Shown in pieces: positions 18,460 to 28,971 of a stretch of DNA of 64,000 nt (position 1 is the first letter of the stretch; each line of letters opens with the position of its first letter). Below the pieces are notes generated by a model. The model was not told where the DNA came from. It ran no database searches and saw only the letters and a program-made list of their open reading frames with translations. Source of the stretch: Massilia oculi (lineage in GTDB: Bacteria > Pseudomonadota > Gammaproteobacteria > Burkholderiales > Burkholderiaceae_D); NCBI RefSeq assembly GCF_003143515.1, contig NZ_CP029343.1, positions 3,534,001 through 3,598,000 of the forward strand, given 5' to 3'. A program made the position numbers and the translations under genes.

Positions 18460-20418
18460 TCATGCGCCCAGGCGCAGTTCCAGCCCGGTCGCGGTATAGG
18501 TCGGGGTGACCGTGTAGCCGTCGACCGTGATGGTCTCGAACTTGCCCTTCAGGCTGCCCGCCGTGATGACCTTGAGCGTGGCGCCGGCCGCCGGCTTGTA
18601 GCCGTTCTGGAACACGATGCGCAGCGTGCCGCCGCCGATGGCCACCGCGCCGCTGACGCTCAGGTGGCCGTGGGTCACCGCGCCGATGCGCATTTCCAGC
18701 GTGCCGCCCTTGAGCTGGGTGTACCCCTTCGCCAGCGCCAGCGTGCCCGCCGTATTGTTCACCACCGTGGCGCCACTGGCGACATACACGTCGCCGGTGC
18801 CGAAGGCCGTCATCGACAGGGCTTCGAGCGTGCCGCCCTCGACCTGGGCGCCGCCGGTCCAGCTGTTCCTGCCGCCCAGCTTCAGGACGCCGCTGCCTTG
18901 CTTGACCAGCTTGCCGCTGCCCGAAATGTCGTTGCGCCAGCGGTCGGCGGCGTTGAAGCCGCCCTTGCTCGCATCCATGTTCACGACCACGTTGCCGCTG
19001 AAGACGGCGTAGCCGTCGGCGGCGGCAAACAGGTTCAACCGGCCCCAGCCTTCGGGATCGTCCAGCACCGGATAGCCCGAAGGGATCGCGGTCGTCTTGA
19101 GCACCACGCGGCGCTGCGCTTCGCTCAGGTAGGGCAGGCGGGTTTCCAGCATCACCTCGGCGCCTTTCGGCACGACGGCCGGCGTGGTGGTCGAGCCGAT
19201 CTGCGGCAGGCCATAGGTCATGCGGCGCAGGTAATTCGCCTTGCTCGTCGCATAGTCGGCGAAGCGGTCGTTGGCAGGCGTGCCGGATGCGGCATAGTTC
19301 GCGAAGGTGGCCGGCGTGGTGTTGGTCAGCTTCATCAGCGTCGTCTGCGCCTGGGCGCGGGCGGCGGCGCGGGTGGTGGCGCCGGCGGCGATCAGGTTGG
19401 CCGCTGCGACGGCTTGCGCCTGCACGCGGCCGCTCATCACGTCCAGCGGCGAGTGCATGCCGGCCAGGATGCGGCTCTCGCCCAGCTCGAGGCCCCGGCC
19501 GACCATTTCCTGGAAGCGCTCCGGCACCACATAGGCCATGGCGACGGCGTTGCGGGTCGCTTCCGCCGAGTGGCCGCTGGTGTAGCCGCCGTCGGTACCC
19601 GGCGTCGTGCTCTTGGCCGGCTCCAGCTGCGGCACCACCTTCACCGCGCTGCTCCAGCGGTACGGCCTTGCATATTTGTAGAAGCGCTTGGCCGGCTCGG
19701 TCGAGCCGTTGGCCCCCATCGCGTTGACCAGGTCGATCACCTTGCCGAACTCGGGATTGGCGTCGCCGCCGACGCCATTGTTGTTGCCGCCGTCGTCATA
19801 CTTGACGCTGACGGCGTCCGCCGGCATGTCGTTGATGGTGGTGGTCTGGCGCGAGGCGCTGCGCCAGGCGTCGGTCAGCGGGCCCATGCCGCTGGCGGTG
19901 CTGTAGCCCTTGCCGCGGCGGTCGTCCAGGTAGGCCAGCAAGGTCTGCTCCTGTGTGCGGCTGGCGGTGGCCTTGACCACGTAGTCGATGTTCGCGTTGT
20001 GGACTTGCGGGTTGACGATCGTGCCGCCCGGCGTGCCGTCGTTCGGCAGGCCGGTCCAGCTGGAGGCGACGACGGCGGGGAAGCCGTCGGCCGCAGGGGC
20101 GGTCTGGCCGGCGTCGACGATCTCGGTGAGCGGCTTCCAGATGTTCAGCATGCCGCCCAGCACGCGCACGCCGGCATTCGTGGCCAGGGTGGCGTAGCGG
20201 GCGTCGCCGCGCTGGTTGGTGGCGACGGTGTCCACGAAGGCCGTGACGGCCGGGACCGGTGCGGTATCGGCGGCGCCCTGGTCGGCCGGCGCCGGCGGCA
20301 GGACGACGACGACATCGGCATCGTCATGGTGATCCGAACCACCGCAGGCGGAGAGGGCGAGGACGGCGCCGATGGCGATGGCGAGCGGAAGGCGGCGCAG
20401 TGGACTGGCGTAAAGCAT
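18460..20418 (-). CDS. PAP2-family acid phosphatase lipoprotein with autotransporter-type beta-strand repeat
   Basis: This 652-residue precursor starts with a lipoprotein signal (lipobox LSAC, Cys25). The central part is a PAP2/class A acid-phosphatase domain with all three motifs: K-x6-RP (Lys244, Arg251-Pro252), SGH (281-283, preceded by Thr instead of Pro) and SR-x5-H-x3-D (Ser315-Arg316, His322, Asp326). The C-terminal part, about 480-652, is rich in Gly, Thr and Val and includes GSGKLVKQGSGVLKLGG, the autotransporter-associated beta-strand repeat, ending in LELRLGA. The enzyme probably hydrolyses phosphomonoesters outside the cytoplasmic membrane. The C-terminal repeat suggests display on the surface, but no complete translocator barrel is visible. 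Confidence 0.88.
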   Translation of the reverse strand: MLYASPLRRLPLAIAIGAVLALSACGGSDHHDDADVVVVLPPAPADQGAADTAPVPAVTAFVDTVATNQRGDARYATLATNAGVRVLGGMLNIWKPLTEIVDAGQTAPAADGFPAVVASSWTGLPNDGTPGGTIVNPQVHNANIDYVVKATASRTQEQTLLAYLDDRRGKGYSTASGMGPLTDAWRSASRQTTTINDMPADAVSVKYDDGGNNNGVGGDANPEFGKVIDLVNAMGANGSTEPAKRFYKYARPYRWSSAVKVVPQLEPAKSTTPGTDGGYTSGHSAEATRNAVAMAYVVPERFQEMVGRGLELGESRILAGMHSPLDVMSGRVQAQAVAAANLIAAGATTRAAARAQAQTTLMKLTNTTPATFANYAASGTPANDRFADYATSKANYLRRMTYGLPQIGSTTTPAVVPKGAEVMLETRLPYLSEAQRRVVLKTTAIPSGYPVLDDPEGWGRLNLFAAADGYAVFSGNVVVNMDASKGGFNAADRWRNDISGSGKLVKQGSGVLKLGGRNSWTGGAQVEGGTLEALSMTAFGTGDVYVASGATVVNNTAGTLALAKGYTQLKGGTLEMRIGAVTHGHLSVSGAVAIGGGTLRIVFQNGYKPAAGATLKVITAGSLKGKFETITVDGYTVTPTYTATGLELRLGA

Positions 20419-20520
20419 GGACTAACCCTTCAATGAATTGTGAGACCGAAAAATTGAAGGGATGATATGAATATGCTGTGACGTCTTGATGACCGAATAG
20501 ATTTTATTAGGAGAAGCGCG

Positions 20521-21366
20521 ATGTTGAGCGCAGTTCGGGAATTGCTGCAGCCGCCTGCCGGCATGGCCTGCGATTTCAGCCAGCCGGCCGGCGAACCCGC
20601 GCTGGCGCCGCACGACGGCATCTCGTGGCAGGTCTTCGCCAACCCGGTCGCCCTGTTCGTGGGCGGGGTGACGGCGGTGCTGCTCGAACTGGCCGAACCG
20701 TCGGTGCGCTCCGGCGTGTGGGACCACAGCAGCTTCCAGCGCGACCCGGCTATGCGGCTGCGCCGCACCGGCTTCGCGGCGATGATGACCGTCTATGGCC
20801 CGCGCTCGGCCGCCGAAAAAATGATTGCTCGCGTGGTGAGCATGCATGAGCGGGTCAAGGGCAGCACGCCCGACGGCGTGGCCTACCGCGCCAACGATCC
20901 GCGCCTGCTCGACTGGGTGCAGGCGACCGCCTCGTTCGGGTTTGCCGAGGCTTACCACCGCTACGTCCGTTCGCTGTCCAGTCTGGAGAAGGACGCCGCC
21001 TTCGCCGAATCGGCACCGGCCGCACGCCTGTACGGCGCGCTTGGCGCCCCGGGTTCATGGAAGGAGTGGGAATCGATGCTGGCGAAGACCGCTCCCGGAC
21101 TGGAAGGGTCAAGCATCCTCGCGGATTTCATGCGGATCATGGGCGAGGCGCCCATCCTGCCGGCGCCCTTGCGGCCATTGCAGCGCTTGCTGGTGCGCGC
21201 GGCGGTGGAGATCACGCCCGAGCCGGTGCGCTCGCTGCCGCAGCTGCGCGGGCGCGGGCTGCGCTTTGGCGAAGCGGCGCTGGTGCGCGCGATGGCGCGT
21301 GGGTCGGTGCTGGCGCCGCTGGGCGACACGCCGCAGGCCCAGGCCGCGCGGCGCGTCGCACGATGA
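20521..21366 (+). CDS. MpaB/DUF2236-family oxygenase-like protein
   Basis: The 281-residue product belongs to the DUF2236 family, related to the mycophenolic-acid enzyme MpaB and to latex-clearing protein. Family marks are FANPVALFVGG near the N-terminus, a following arginine-rich region RLRRTGFAAMM, the histidine-bearing VVSMHERVKG, and the block YRANDPRLLDWVQATASFGF. In characterised relatives conserved histidines bind haem or metal, so an oxygen-dependent role is plausible, but the substrate is unknown. A good AGGAG site precedes the ATG. The stop codon abuts the stop codon of the convergent gcdH with no base between. Confidence 0.85.
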   Translation: MLSAVRELLQPPAGMACDFSQPAGEPALAPHDGISWQVFANPVALFVGGVTAVLLELAEPSVRSGVWDHSSFQRDPAMRLRRTGFAAMMTVYGPRSAAEKMIARVVSMHERVKGSTPDGVAYRANDPRLLDWVQATASFGFAEAYHRYVRSLSSLEKDAAFAESAPAARLYGALGAPGSWKEWESMLAKTAPGLEGSSILADFMRIMGEAPILPAPLRPLQRLLVRAAVEITPEPVRSLPQLRGRGLRFGEAALVRAMARGSVLAPLGDTPQAQAARRVAR

Positions 21367-22560
21367 TCAGAACGCGGCGATGCCGGTCTGGGCGCGGCCC
21401 AGGATCAGGGCGTGGATGTCGTGCGTGCCTTCATAGGTGTTGACCACCTCGAGGTTGACCATGTGGCGGATGATGCCGAACTCGTCCGAGATGCCGTTAC
21501 CGCCCAGCATGTCGCGCGCGACGCGGGCGATGTCCAGCGCCTTGCCGCACGAGTTGCGCTTCATGATCGAGGTGATCTCGACCGCCGCCGTGCCTTCGTC
21601 CTTCATGCGGCCCAGGCGCAGGCACCCCTGCAGGCCGAGGGTGATCTCGGTCTGCATGTCGGCCAGCTTCTTCTGCACCAGCTGGTTCGCCGCCAGGGGT
21701 TTGCCGAACTGGGTGCGGTCCATCGTGTACTGGCGCGCGGTGTGCCAGCAGTCTTCGGCCGCGCCCAGCGCGCCCCAGGCGATGCCGTAGCGCGCCGAGT
21801 TCAGGCAGGTGAACGGGCCCTTCAGGCCGCGCACGTCCGGGAAGGCGTTTTCTTCCGGGCAGAACACATTGTCCATGACGATTTCGCCGGTGACCGAGGC
21901 GCGCAGGCCGAACTTGCCGTGGATCGCCGGCGCCGACAGGCCCTTCCAGCCTTTCTCGAGCACGAAGCCGCGGATCGCGCCTTCGTCGTCCTTGGCCCAG
22001 ACCACGAACACGTCGGCGACCGGCGAGTTGGTGATCCACATCTTGCTGCCGGTAAGGCTGTAGCCGCCGTCCACCTTGCGTGCGCGGGTGACCATCGAGG
22101 CCGGGTCCGAGCCGTGGTTCGGTTCGGTCAGGCCGAAGCAGCCGATCCATTCGCCGGTGGCCAGCTTCGGCAGGTATTTCTGGCGCGTTTCCTCATTGCC
22201 GAATTCGTGGATCGGCACCATCACCAGCGAGGATTGCACGCTCATCATCGAGCGGTAGCCGGAGTCGACGCGCTCGACTTCGCGCGCGATCAGGCCGTAG
22301 GCGACGTAGTTGAGGCCGGGGCCGCCGTACTGCTCGGAAATGGTCGGGCCCAGCAGGCCCAGCTCGCCCATTTCGCGGAAGATCGAGACGTCCATGGTCT
22401 CGTGGCGGAAGGCCTCGAGGATGCGCGGGCGCAGCTTGTCCTGGCAATAGGCGGCGGCCGCGTCGCGCACCATGCGCTCGTCATCAGTCAGCTGGCTGTT
22501 CAGCAGCAGCGGGTCATCCCAGTGGAAAGAAGCTTTCTTGGACGAGTCGGTACGGGTCAT
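21367..22560 (-). CDS. gcdH: Glutaryl-CoA dehydrogenase
   Basis: This FAD enzyme oxidises and decarboxylates glutaryl-CoA to crotonyl-CoA in lysine and tryptophan breakdown. The 397 residues follow the acyl-CoA dehydrogenase plan: helical N-domain to about 130, middle beta-domain with [13 protein letters not shown] and GSKMWITN, and C-terminal helices with [13 protein letters not shown]. The catalytic base is Glu377 in [12 protein letters not shown]; the motif and the N-terminal FHWDDPLLL are specific to glutaryl-CoA dehydrogenases rather than general short-chain enzymes. The gene lies 108 bases downstream of a flavin reductase gene on the same strand, but the reductase is not known to serve this enzyme. 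Confidence 0.94.
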   Translation of the reverse strand: MTRTDSSKKASFHWDDPLLLNSQLTDDERMVRDAAAAYCQDKLRPRILEAFRHETMDVSIFREMGELGLLGPTISEQYGGPGLNYVAYGLIAREVERVDSGYRSMMSVQSSLVMVPIHEFGNEETRQKYLPKLATGEWIGCFGLTEPNHGSDPASMVTRARKVDGGYSLTGSKMWITNSPVADVFVVWAKDDEGAIRGFVLEKGWKGLSAPAIHGKFGLRASVTGEIVMDNVFCPEENAFPDVRGLKGPFTCLNSARYGIAWGALGAAEDCWHTARQYTMDRTQFGKPLAANQLVQKKLADMQTEITLGLQGCLRLGRMKDEGTAAVEITSIMKRNSCGKALDIARVARDMLGGNGISDEFGIIRHMVNLEVVNTYEGTHDIHALILGRAQTGIAAF

Positions 22561-22668
22561 CGCAAAATCCTGTCTCTAAGTTCTAGTTCGGTCGGTAGCG
22601 CGTGCGGCGCGCCTGACCATTATAGAAACGAGCGGCAGCCGTATCTTTTGAAACTGCGACAGAAATTT

Positions 22669-23181
22669 CTATTTTTGACCAGCCGTGCTGCCGAACTTGC
22701 CGCCGTGGAAGATCAGGGCCGGCTGCGGATGGACCTGGCATTCCTCGACCTCGCCGACGAAGATCACGTGGTCGCCTTCGGGATAGCGGCTGCGGTTGTG
22801 GCATTCGAACCACGCCGACACGCCTTTCAGGATCGGCAGGCCGGTGCGCGACAGTTCGTACTCGATGCCCTCGAACGGGTTTTCGGTGCGGCGCGAGAAG
22901 CGCAGCGCCAGCTCTTCCTGGCCGGCGGACAGCACGTTGATGACGTAGTGCGAGTTGCCGCTGAAGATAGGCAGGCTGTTGGCGCCGGCGCCCAGGCTCC
23001 ACAAGACGAGGGGCGGGTCGAGCGAGACCGAATTGAAGGAGCTGGCGGTCAGGCCGCGGAAGCTGCCGTCGGCCAGGCGCGTGGTAATGACGGTCACGCC
23101 GGTCGCGAATTGCGACAGGGCGTGGCGGAAATGTGTTGTATCGAAGCCGCGTGTCGTGGCGCGGGCGGAAAGTGTATTCAT
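22669..23181 (-). CDS. Flavin reductase family protein
   Basis: The 170-residue protein has the flavin-reductase-like FMN-binding split-barrel fold: FRHALSQFATGVTVITT near the start, GLTASSFNSVSLDPPLVLWS for FMN binding, HYVINVLSAGQEELALRFS, and a C-terminal LIFHGGKFG. Such enzymes supply reduced flavin to two-component monooxygenases using NAD(P)H. No monooxygenase gene is adjacent, so its partner is unknown. It runs in the same direction as gcdH, which lies 108 bases downstream. Confidence 0.87.
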   Translation of the reverse strand: MNTLSARATTRGFDTTHFRHALSQFATGVTVITTRLADGSFRGLTASSFNSVSLDPPLVLWSLGAGANSLPIFSGNSHYVINVLSAGQEELALRFSRRTENPFEGIEYELSRTGLPILKGVSAWFECHNRSRYPEGDHVIFVGEVEECQVHPQPALIFHGGKFGSTAGQK

Positions 23182-23325
23182 GCGGTTCCTGAACGTTGGC
23201 GCTCATTATGCCATCGTCGGGTGAGTCCTTGCCGCGAGCGGGGCGCCATGCTGTCAGTTCAAAGCAGAACACTGCGCTTTGCGCTACATTAAGGATATCT
23301 AATCTTACAAATGCCAAGGTGAACT

Positions 23326-23868
<543 letters not shown>

Positions 23869-23925
23869 ACAACATACGAGCAGCCCACGCCGGTGCTGTT
23901 CAAGTGACCGTGGCGGTGCTGCGCC

Positions 23926-25161
23926 TCAGGCATACATATGCCTCCTCGACCACGGCAACTGCGCCACGTCGCTCCCTGCCTTGCCGCACACGATCTGGTA
24001 CAGGCTGATCCGGTCGTGGGCGAAGGCGTAGGCGCAGCCGGCCAGGTAGACGTGCCAGATGCGGAAGCGCTTCGGGTCGGTCAGGGTGCGGATGCGGGCC
24101 GCGTTGTTCTCGAAGTTGTCGGTCCAGAGCGCGCAGGTGTGGGCGTAGTGGCGGCGCAGGTTTTCCACGTCGCGCACTTCCAGGCCGCCTTCCTGCATCG
24201 CCCGCACCACGGTCCCCAGGTGCGCCAGTTCTCCTTGCGGGAACACGTATTCGTCGATGAACTGGCCGCCGCCGTAGGGGGTGGCGCCGTTGTCGGCGTC
24301 GGTGGTGGTGATCCCATGGTTCATCGCCACGCCGCCCGGGGCCAGCAGGCTGGCCACGCGCGCGAAATAATCCTTGAGGTGCCGCACGCCGACGTGCTCG
24401 AACATGCCGACGCTGGTGATGCGCTCGAAATGGCCGCCGACGTCGCGGTAATCCTGGATCCGGATCTCGACACGGTCCTGCAGCCCGGCCTTGATGACCC
24501 GTTCGCGCGCCAGTGCGGCCTGGTTCTCGGACAGCGTGATGCCCACGCAGCGCGCGCCGAATTGCTCGGCCGCGCGCAGCGCCAGCGCACCCCAGCCGCA
24601 GCCGATGTCGAGCAGGGTCTGGCCGGGACGCAGGTCGATCTTGCGCAGGATGTGGTCGATCTTCTTGACCTGCGCGGTGGCCAGGTCTTCGCTGCCCTCC
24701 TCGAAATAGGCGCAGGAATACACCATGCCGGGGTCGAGCCAGGCGGCGTAGAACTCGTTGGAGACGTCGTAGTGGTAGCGGATCGCGTCGCGGTCGGATT
24801 CGCGGGTGTGGTTCCTGCGCAAGCCCAGCGCGTCGGCCAGGCGGCCGCGCCTGGTATCGACCGTGGCGCCGACTGCCGAGCCGGACGCCGCCAGCGCATT
24901 GCCGATCGCGATGATGTCGGCCGCGCGGCCCATCACCTCGATCGCGCCTTCGACGTAGGCGCGGCCCAGGCTGTAGAGGGAAGGGGAGCGCAGGTAGCGC
25001 AGCGCGGCCGGGCCGGGGAGGCGGATGGTGACCCGTGGCGGATCGGACGACAGGTCGATGCGTTCACCGTTCCACAGCTCCACGCGCAATGGCAGTGACA
25101 GTTGCGGCAACTTGCCGCGCAGGCCCGATTGCCAGGCCGACAGCTTGATCTGATCGAACAC
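23926..25161 (-). CDS. cfa: Cyclopropane-fatty-acyl-phospholipid synthase family methyltransferase
   Basis: The 411-residue enzyme is a class I S-adenosylmethionine methyltransferase of the CFA synthase family, which adds a methylene group across double bonds of phospholipid acyl chains. The SAM site is LLDIGCGWGALAL at about 210-222; VSNEFYAAWLDPGMVYSCAY and SVGMFEHVGVRHLKDYF are family signatures, the latter carrying active-site residues. An N-terminal domain of about 150 residues precedes the catalytic part. The gene lies 48 bases after the hemerythrin-PdxH gene on the same strand. Related family members can also modify other lipids, so the precise substrate is uncertain. Confidence 0.9.
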   Translation of the reverse strand: MFDQIKLSAWQSGLRGKLPQLSLPLRVELWNGERIDLSSDPPRVTIRLPGPAALRYLRSPSLYSLGRAYVEGAIEVMGRAADIIAIGNALAASGSAVGATVDTRRGRLADALGLRRNHTRESDRDAIRYHYDVSNEFYAAWLDPGMVYSCAYFEEGSEDLATAQVKKIDHILRKIDLRPGQTLLDIGCGWGALALRAAEQFGARCVGITLSENQAALARERVIKAGLQDRVEIRIQDYRDVGGHFERITSVGMFEHVGVRHLKDYFARVASLLAPGGVAMNHGITTTDADNGATPYGGGQFIDEYVFPQGELAHLGTVVRAMQEGGLEVRDVENLRRHYAHTCALWTDNFENNAARIRTLTDPKRFRIWHVYLAGCAYAFAHDRISLYQIVCGKAGSDVAQLPWSRRHMYA

Positions 25162-25209
25162 GGTCCACCCCTTTATATAAAGGCGTAGCCGGCCGCGGCT
25201 CCTGGCCGG

Positions 25210-26418
25210 TTACGGTTGCAAACGCTGGCGCGTCCAGCTGCCGTCTTCCTGCCGCTCGTAGACGATGCGGTCATGGAAGCGCGAACGCCGGCCTTGCCAG
25301 AATTCGATACGGTCGGGGATCAGGCGGAAGCCGCCCCAGTTGTCGGGACGCGCCGGATCCTCGCCGGCCCCCTGCGCCACGACATCGTAGTTCTGTTCGA
25401 GTTGCGCACGGCTGGCGATCGGCGCGCTCTGGCGCGAGGCGATCGCCGACAGCCGACTCTTGAGGGGACGGCTGCGGAAATAGCGGTCGCTTTCTTCCGG
25501 CGCGGTGCGCTCCACACGTCCTTCGATGCGCACCTGGCGTTCGAGTTCGCTCCAGAAGAACAGCAATGCAGCATAGCTGTTGTCGCGCAAATCGGCGCCC
25601 TTCTTGCTGTCGTAATTCGTGTACCACGAGAAGCCGCGCGCATCGAATTGCTTGACCAGCACGATGCGCGAGCTGGGCCGGCCGTTGGCGGCCACGGTGG
25701 ACAGCGACATCGCATTCGGCTCGTTCACCTCGGCCTTCAGCGCCTGCTCGAACCAGGCGGTGAATTGCGCGATCGGATCGTCGCTCACGTCGGCTTCGTC
25801 GAGGCTGGCCTGGCCGTAGTCCTTGCGCAGGTCGGCCACCGCCTGGCCCAGGGCCGGCGACAGCGCGGCAGCCGATGCCACCGGGGCTGCGATGCCGCGG
25901 CGCAGTTGCATGGCCTGGCCCAGTTGCGCCATCTGTTCCGGCGAGAACAGGCGCATCGCCATCGGGGCCATGGTGCTCTCTTCGCGCTCCATATGGGCGG
26001 TATAGCGCGCGACGAAGCGCCGCACCGCGCTCTCGGACAACATGGTGTCGCGGCCTTCGGCGACGGCGGTCAGCTGCTCGTGCAGGTCTTGCCACAAGGC
26101 ATCCATGTCCTTGTGGTCCTGCAGGATGGTCGGCGCCAGCGCCTGCAGGATGGCGGCGTCTTCTCCCTGCGCGGTGGCGCGCAGCATCGGGATCAGGTCT
26201 TGTTCCTCGTCGTCGTGGTGCAGGTGGGCCGCCTTCTCGAAGTAGCGCAGCACCGCGCTGGCCGCCTGGCGCGCCTGCTCATCGGCGCCGTGCCGCGGCA
26301 GGTGTTCCAGCAGCTTTTCCAGGGTCGCGAGCTGCTTGCGGATGCGTCCGTGGCAGTGCTTGAGCACGGCGATCGGCTGGGTAAAATCGGGGGCGGCGTC
26401 GTGCAGGAGGGAGCTCAT
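25210..26418 (-). CDS. pdxH: Hemerythrin domain fused to pyridoxamine 5'-phosphate oxidase
   Basis: One continuous frame encodes two enzyme-like modules; residues here are counted from the GTG at 26445, but the ATG at 26418 (residue 10) with GGA upstream is the likelier start, giving 402 residues. Residues about 20-185 form a hemerythrin-like four-helix domain with His in KHCH (30/32), H-x3-E in HHDDEE, His111 and His151-x3-Glu155, fitting a di-iron site. A linker rich in Ala and Pro (184-202) follows. From 204, [12 protein letters not shown] begins a full PdxH of about 208 residues with [33 protein letters not shown] and the C-terminal R-x-H site (RFHDR). PdxH oxidises PNP or PMP to PLP with FMN and oxygen. 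Residue 203 is a GTG codon (25837-25839), so a separate PdxH could also be made from it. Confidence 0.87.
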   Translation of the reverse strand: MSSLLHDAAPDFTQPIAVLKHCHGRIRKQLATLEKLLEHLPRHGADEQARQAASAVLRYFEKAAHLHHDDEEQDLIPMLRATAQGEDAAILQALAPTILQDHKDMDALWQDLHEQLTAVAEGRDTMLSESAVRRFVARYTAHMEREESTMAPMAMRLFSPEQMAQLGQAMQLRRGIAAPVASAAALSPALGQAVADLRKDYGQASLDEADVSDDPIAQFTAWFEQALKAEVNEPNAMSLSTVAANGRPSSRIVLVKQFDARGFSWYTNYDSKKGADLRDNSYAALLFFWSELERQVRIEGRVERTAPEESDRYFRSRPLKSRLSAIASRQSAPIASRAQLEQNYDVVAQGAGEDPARPDNWGGFRLIPDRIEFWQGRRSRFHDRIVYERQEDGSWTRQRLQP

Positions 26419-26528
26419 GGCGTTCCAGTAGCATTTTGGTGACACGCAAATTATTTGCTCATCACTATTTGGTTATCTAAGAGGTATTTTAGTGCAGATG
26501 CAAAAGGCGTGTCCGCTACAATATTGGG

Positions 26529-27425
26529 ATGAACCAGATCAACACTCAGCTCTTTTCGGCAACGTTGGACGAAGAAGTCGACTTCGCGCGGCGCTTTGGC
26601 GGCATTGCCCGCCTGTATGGCGAGCATGCGCTGGAACGTTTTCGCTCTGCACACGTTTGCGTGATCGGCGTCGGCGGCGTCGGCTCGTGGGTGGTCGAGG
26701 CGCTGGCGCGCAGCGCGGTCGGCCGCCTGACCCTGATCGACCTCGACAATGTGGCGGAATCGAACATCAACCGCCAGATCCAGGCGCTGTCGTCCACCGT
26801 CGGCATGGCCAAGATCGAGGCGCTCAAGCAGCGCATCGCCCAGATCAATCCGTTCTGCCAGGTCACGCTGGTCGAGGATTTTATCGATCCCGAGAATATC
26901 CCGGCAATGATCGGCGATAAGGATATCGATTACGTCGTCGACGCCATCGACAGCGTGAAGCCGAAGGCGGCCCTGATCGCCTGGTGCAGCGCCAACAGGA
27001 TGCCGCTGGTGGTGGTGGGCGGCGCGGGCGGCCAGATCGATCCGACCAAGGTCGAGATCCGCGACCTGGCCCGTACCGAGCAAGAACCGCTGCTCAAGAA
27101 AGTGCGCAAGATCCTGCGCGCACAATATGGATTCTCGCGCGGCGAGAAGCAGAAATACCATATCGATGCCGTGTTCTCGATGGAGCCGCTGCGTTATCCC
27201 GACGCTGGCGATGCCTGCGATGTCGACCCGAACAGCATCACCGGCCTGAATTGCGCCGGCTTCGGCTCCAGCATGGTGGTCACCGCCACCTTCGGCATGG
27301 TGACCGCGGGCCAGGTGTTGCGCCGCCTGGCCGAGGCGGCGGCTGCCGCCAAGGCTGCAGAGGTGGAGGCCCAGGCTGTCCCGGCAGTGCAAGCTGTGCA
27401 AGCCGAAGAGGCCTTGTTATCATAA
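26529..27425 (+). CDS. tcdA: tRNA threonylcarbamoyladenosine dehydratase
   Basis: TcdA (CsdL/YgdL) uses ATP to cyclise t6A to ct6A at tRNA position 37. The protein has 298 residues with an E1/ThiF-like Rossmann domain: [19 protein letters not shown] (about 43-61), then [19 protein letters not shown] and [16 protein letters not shown]. The family segment FSMEPLRYP is present near 219. The last 30 residues are an Ala/Val/Glu-rich tail that is longer than usual. The gene is transcribed divergently from the hemerythrin-pdxH gene across about 110 bases. A short hairpin at 27433-27448 follows, without a T-run. TsaC, which starts the same modification, is encoded at 9734. Confidence 0.94.
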   Translation: MNQINTQLFSATLDEEVDFARRFGGIARLYGEHALERFRSAHVCVIGVGGVGSWVVEALARSAVGRLTLIDLDNVAESNINRQIQALSSTVGMAKIEALKQRIAQINPFCQVTLVEDFIDPENIPAMIGDKDIDYVVDAIDSVKPKAALIAWCSANRMPLVVVGGAGGQIDPTKVEIRDLARTEQEPLLKKVRKILRAQYGFSRGEKQKYHIDAVFSMEPLRYPDAGDACDVDPNSITGLNCAGFGSSMVVTATFGMVTAGQVLRRLAEAAAAAKAAEVEAQAVPAVQAVQAEEALLS

Positions 27426-27468
27426 GATTGTTGCAACCGTCCGGTTGCCTATTCTTGGAAGAGCACAC

Positions 27469-28002
27469 ATGATTCGTCGATCCGCATTCATTGCACTGCT
27501 GTTGGCCGCCGCGAGCGTCCAGGCGCAGGAAGGCGCGCAAGAGGCCAGCAAGCCGACCACCCAGCCGCCGCCGGACGTGCAGCAGTCGGGCACGCCGCCG
27601 GTCGCGCCGCCGGACAACCAGGTCCCAGCGCCGGTGGCCGAGGCGCCCGCGCCCCAGGTCGAGATCGTCGACCGGGTGGTCGGCACCGGCAAGGAGGCGA
27701 CCCTGGGCAGCAATGTCGTGGTCAACTACACCGGCTGGTTCCACAAGCCGCTGGCCCGGCAGCAGCGCGGACGCAAGTTCGACTCGTCGCTCGACGCCGG
27801 CCGCGATCCGCTCGAGTTCCAGCTTGGCGCTGGCCGTGTGATCAAGGGTTGGGATCAGGGCGTGGCCGGCATGAAGGTCGGTGGCAAGCGCACCCTGATC
27901 ATCCCGAGCGCGCTGGCCTATGGCAAGCGCGGCGCGGGTGGCGGCATGATCCCGCCGGATTCCGACCTGATCTTCGACGTGGAACTGCTGGACGTCAAAT
28001 AA
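27469..28002 (+). CDS. Periplasmic FKBP-type peptidyl-prolyl isomerase
   Basis: This 177-residue precursor has a signal peptide ([19 protein letters not shown]), then a Pro/Gln-rich linker (about 25-60) and a single FKBP domain (about 62-177). The domain contains [69 protein letters not shown] and the final VELLDV, all typical. It accelerates proline isomerisation in secreted proteins. The start at 27469 gives the signal peptide; an upstream in-frame start at 27445 would add eight polar residues. It lies 43 bases after tcdA and 30 before cysK and may be co-transcribed with cysK. Confidence 0.92.
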   Translation: MIRRSAFIALLLAAASVQAQEGAQEASKPTTQPPPDVQQSGTPPVAPPDNQVPAPVAEAPAPQVEIVDRVVGTGKEATLGSNVVVNYTGWFHKPLARQQRGRKFDSSLDAGRDPLEFQLGAGRVIKGWDQGVAGMKVGGKRTLIIPSALAYGKRGAGGGMIPPDSDLIFDVELLDVK

Positions 28003-28032
28003 CGTCAATATTTGTTCGACAACGGAGGCGGT

Positions 28033-28965
28033 ATGAGAATCGCGAACGATGTCACTGAACTGATAGGCAATACCCCGCTGGTGCGCATCCGCAAGCTGGC
28101 GCGGGGCAGCGGAGCCGACCTGGTCGGCAAGCTCGAATTCCACAATCCGGCGCATAGCGTCAAGGACCGCATCGGCCTGGCCATGATCGAGGCCGCCGAG
28201 GCGGCCGGCCTCATCAACCCGGACACTACCGTCGTCGAACCCACCAGCGGCAATACCGGCATCGCGCTGGCGATGGTGTGCGCGGCGCGCGGCTACCGCT
28301 GCAAGCTGGTGATGCCCGAGACCATGAGCAGCGAGCGGCGCATGCTGCTGCGCGCCTATGGCGCCGAGCTGGTGCTCACGCCCGGCAGCGAGGGCATGCT
28401 GGGCGCGATCCGGCGCGCCGAAGAAATCGTGGCGAGCGACCCGCGCGCCTTCATGCCGCAGCAATTCAACAATCCCGCCAACCCCGCAGTGCACCGCCGC
28501 ACCACGGCCGAGGAAATCTGGCGCGACACCGACGGCAAGATCGACATCCTGGTGGCGGGCGTGGGCACCGGCGGCACCATCACCGGCGTGAGCGAGGCTA
28601 TCCGCCCGCGCCGGCCCGGCTTCCAGGCGATCGCGGTGGAGCCCGAGGCGTCGCCGATGCTGTCGAAGGGCACCAAGGGCCCGCACCCGATCCAGGGCAT
28701 CGGCGCCGGCTTCGTGCCGCAGGTCTTGAATACCGCGTCCTACGACGAAGTAGTCTCCGTGAAGAACGAGGATGCCTTCGAGACGGCGCGCGCCGCGGCG
28801 CGCGAGGAGGGGCTGCTGGTCGGCATCTCGTCGGGCGCGGCGCTGTGGGCGGCGATCGAGGTGGCGCGCCGGCCGGAGAACACGGGCAAGCTGATCGTCG
28901 TCATCATTCCCTCGTTCGGCGAACGTTACCTCAGCACGGCCTTGTACGCCAACCTGGCGGGATAG
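28033..28965 (+). CDS. cysK: Cysteine synthase A (O-acetylserine sulfhydrylase)
   Basis: The enzyme makes cysteine from O-acetylserine and sulfide using pyridoxal phosphate. The protein has 310 residues. PLP lysine is Lys44 in AHSVKDRIG; the substrate loop [10 protein letters not shown] and the phosphate cup GTGGTITG are intact, and GISSGAA near 270 completes the site. A GGAGG ribosome-binding site fixes the ATG at 28033; the upstream in-frame start at 28012 is not needed. The gene ends six bases from the convergent CDF transporter gene. Cystathionine beta-synthase-like activity cannot be excluded from sequence alone, but the length and motifs fit CysK. Confidence 0.93.
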   Translation: MRIANDVTELIGNTPLVRIRKLARGSGADLVGKLEFHNPAHSVKDRIGLAMIEAAEAAGLINPDTTVVEPTSGNTGIALAMVCAARGYRCKLVMPETMSSERRMLLRAYGAELVLTPGSEGMLGAIRRAEEIVASDPRAFMPQQFNNPANPAVHRRTTAEEIWRDTDGKIDILVAGVGTGGTITGVSEAIRPRRPGFQAIAVEPEASPMLSKGTKGPHPIQGIGAGFVPQVLNTASYDEVVSVKNEDAFETARAAAREEGLLVGISSGAALWAAIEVARRPENTGKLIVVIIPSFGERYLSTALYANLAG

Positions 28966-28971
28966 TTTTTA

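Noticed and set aside
18454..20436. Long plus-strand frame over the PAP2 phosphatase gene
   Set aside because: It is low-complexity Arg/Gly/Val-rich shadow sequence; the minus strand carries the lipobox and all PAP2 motifs.
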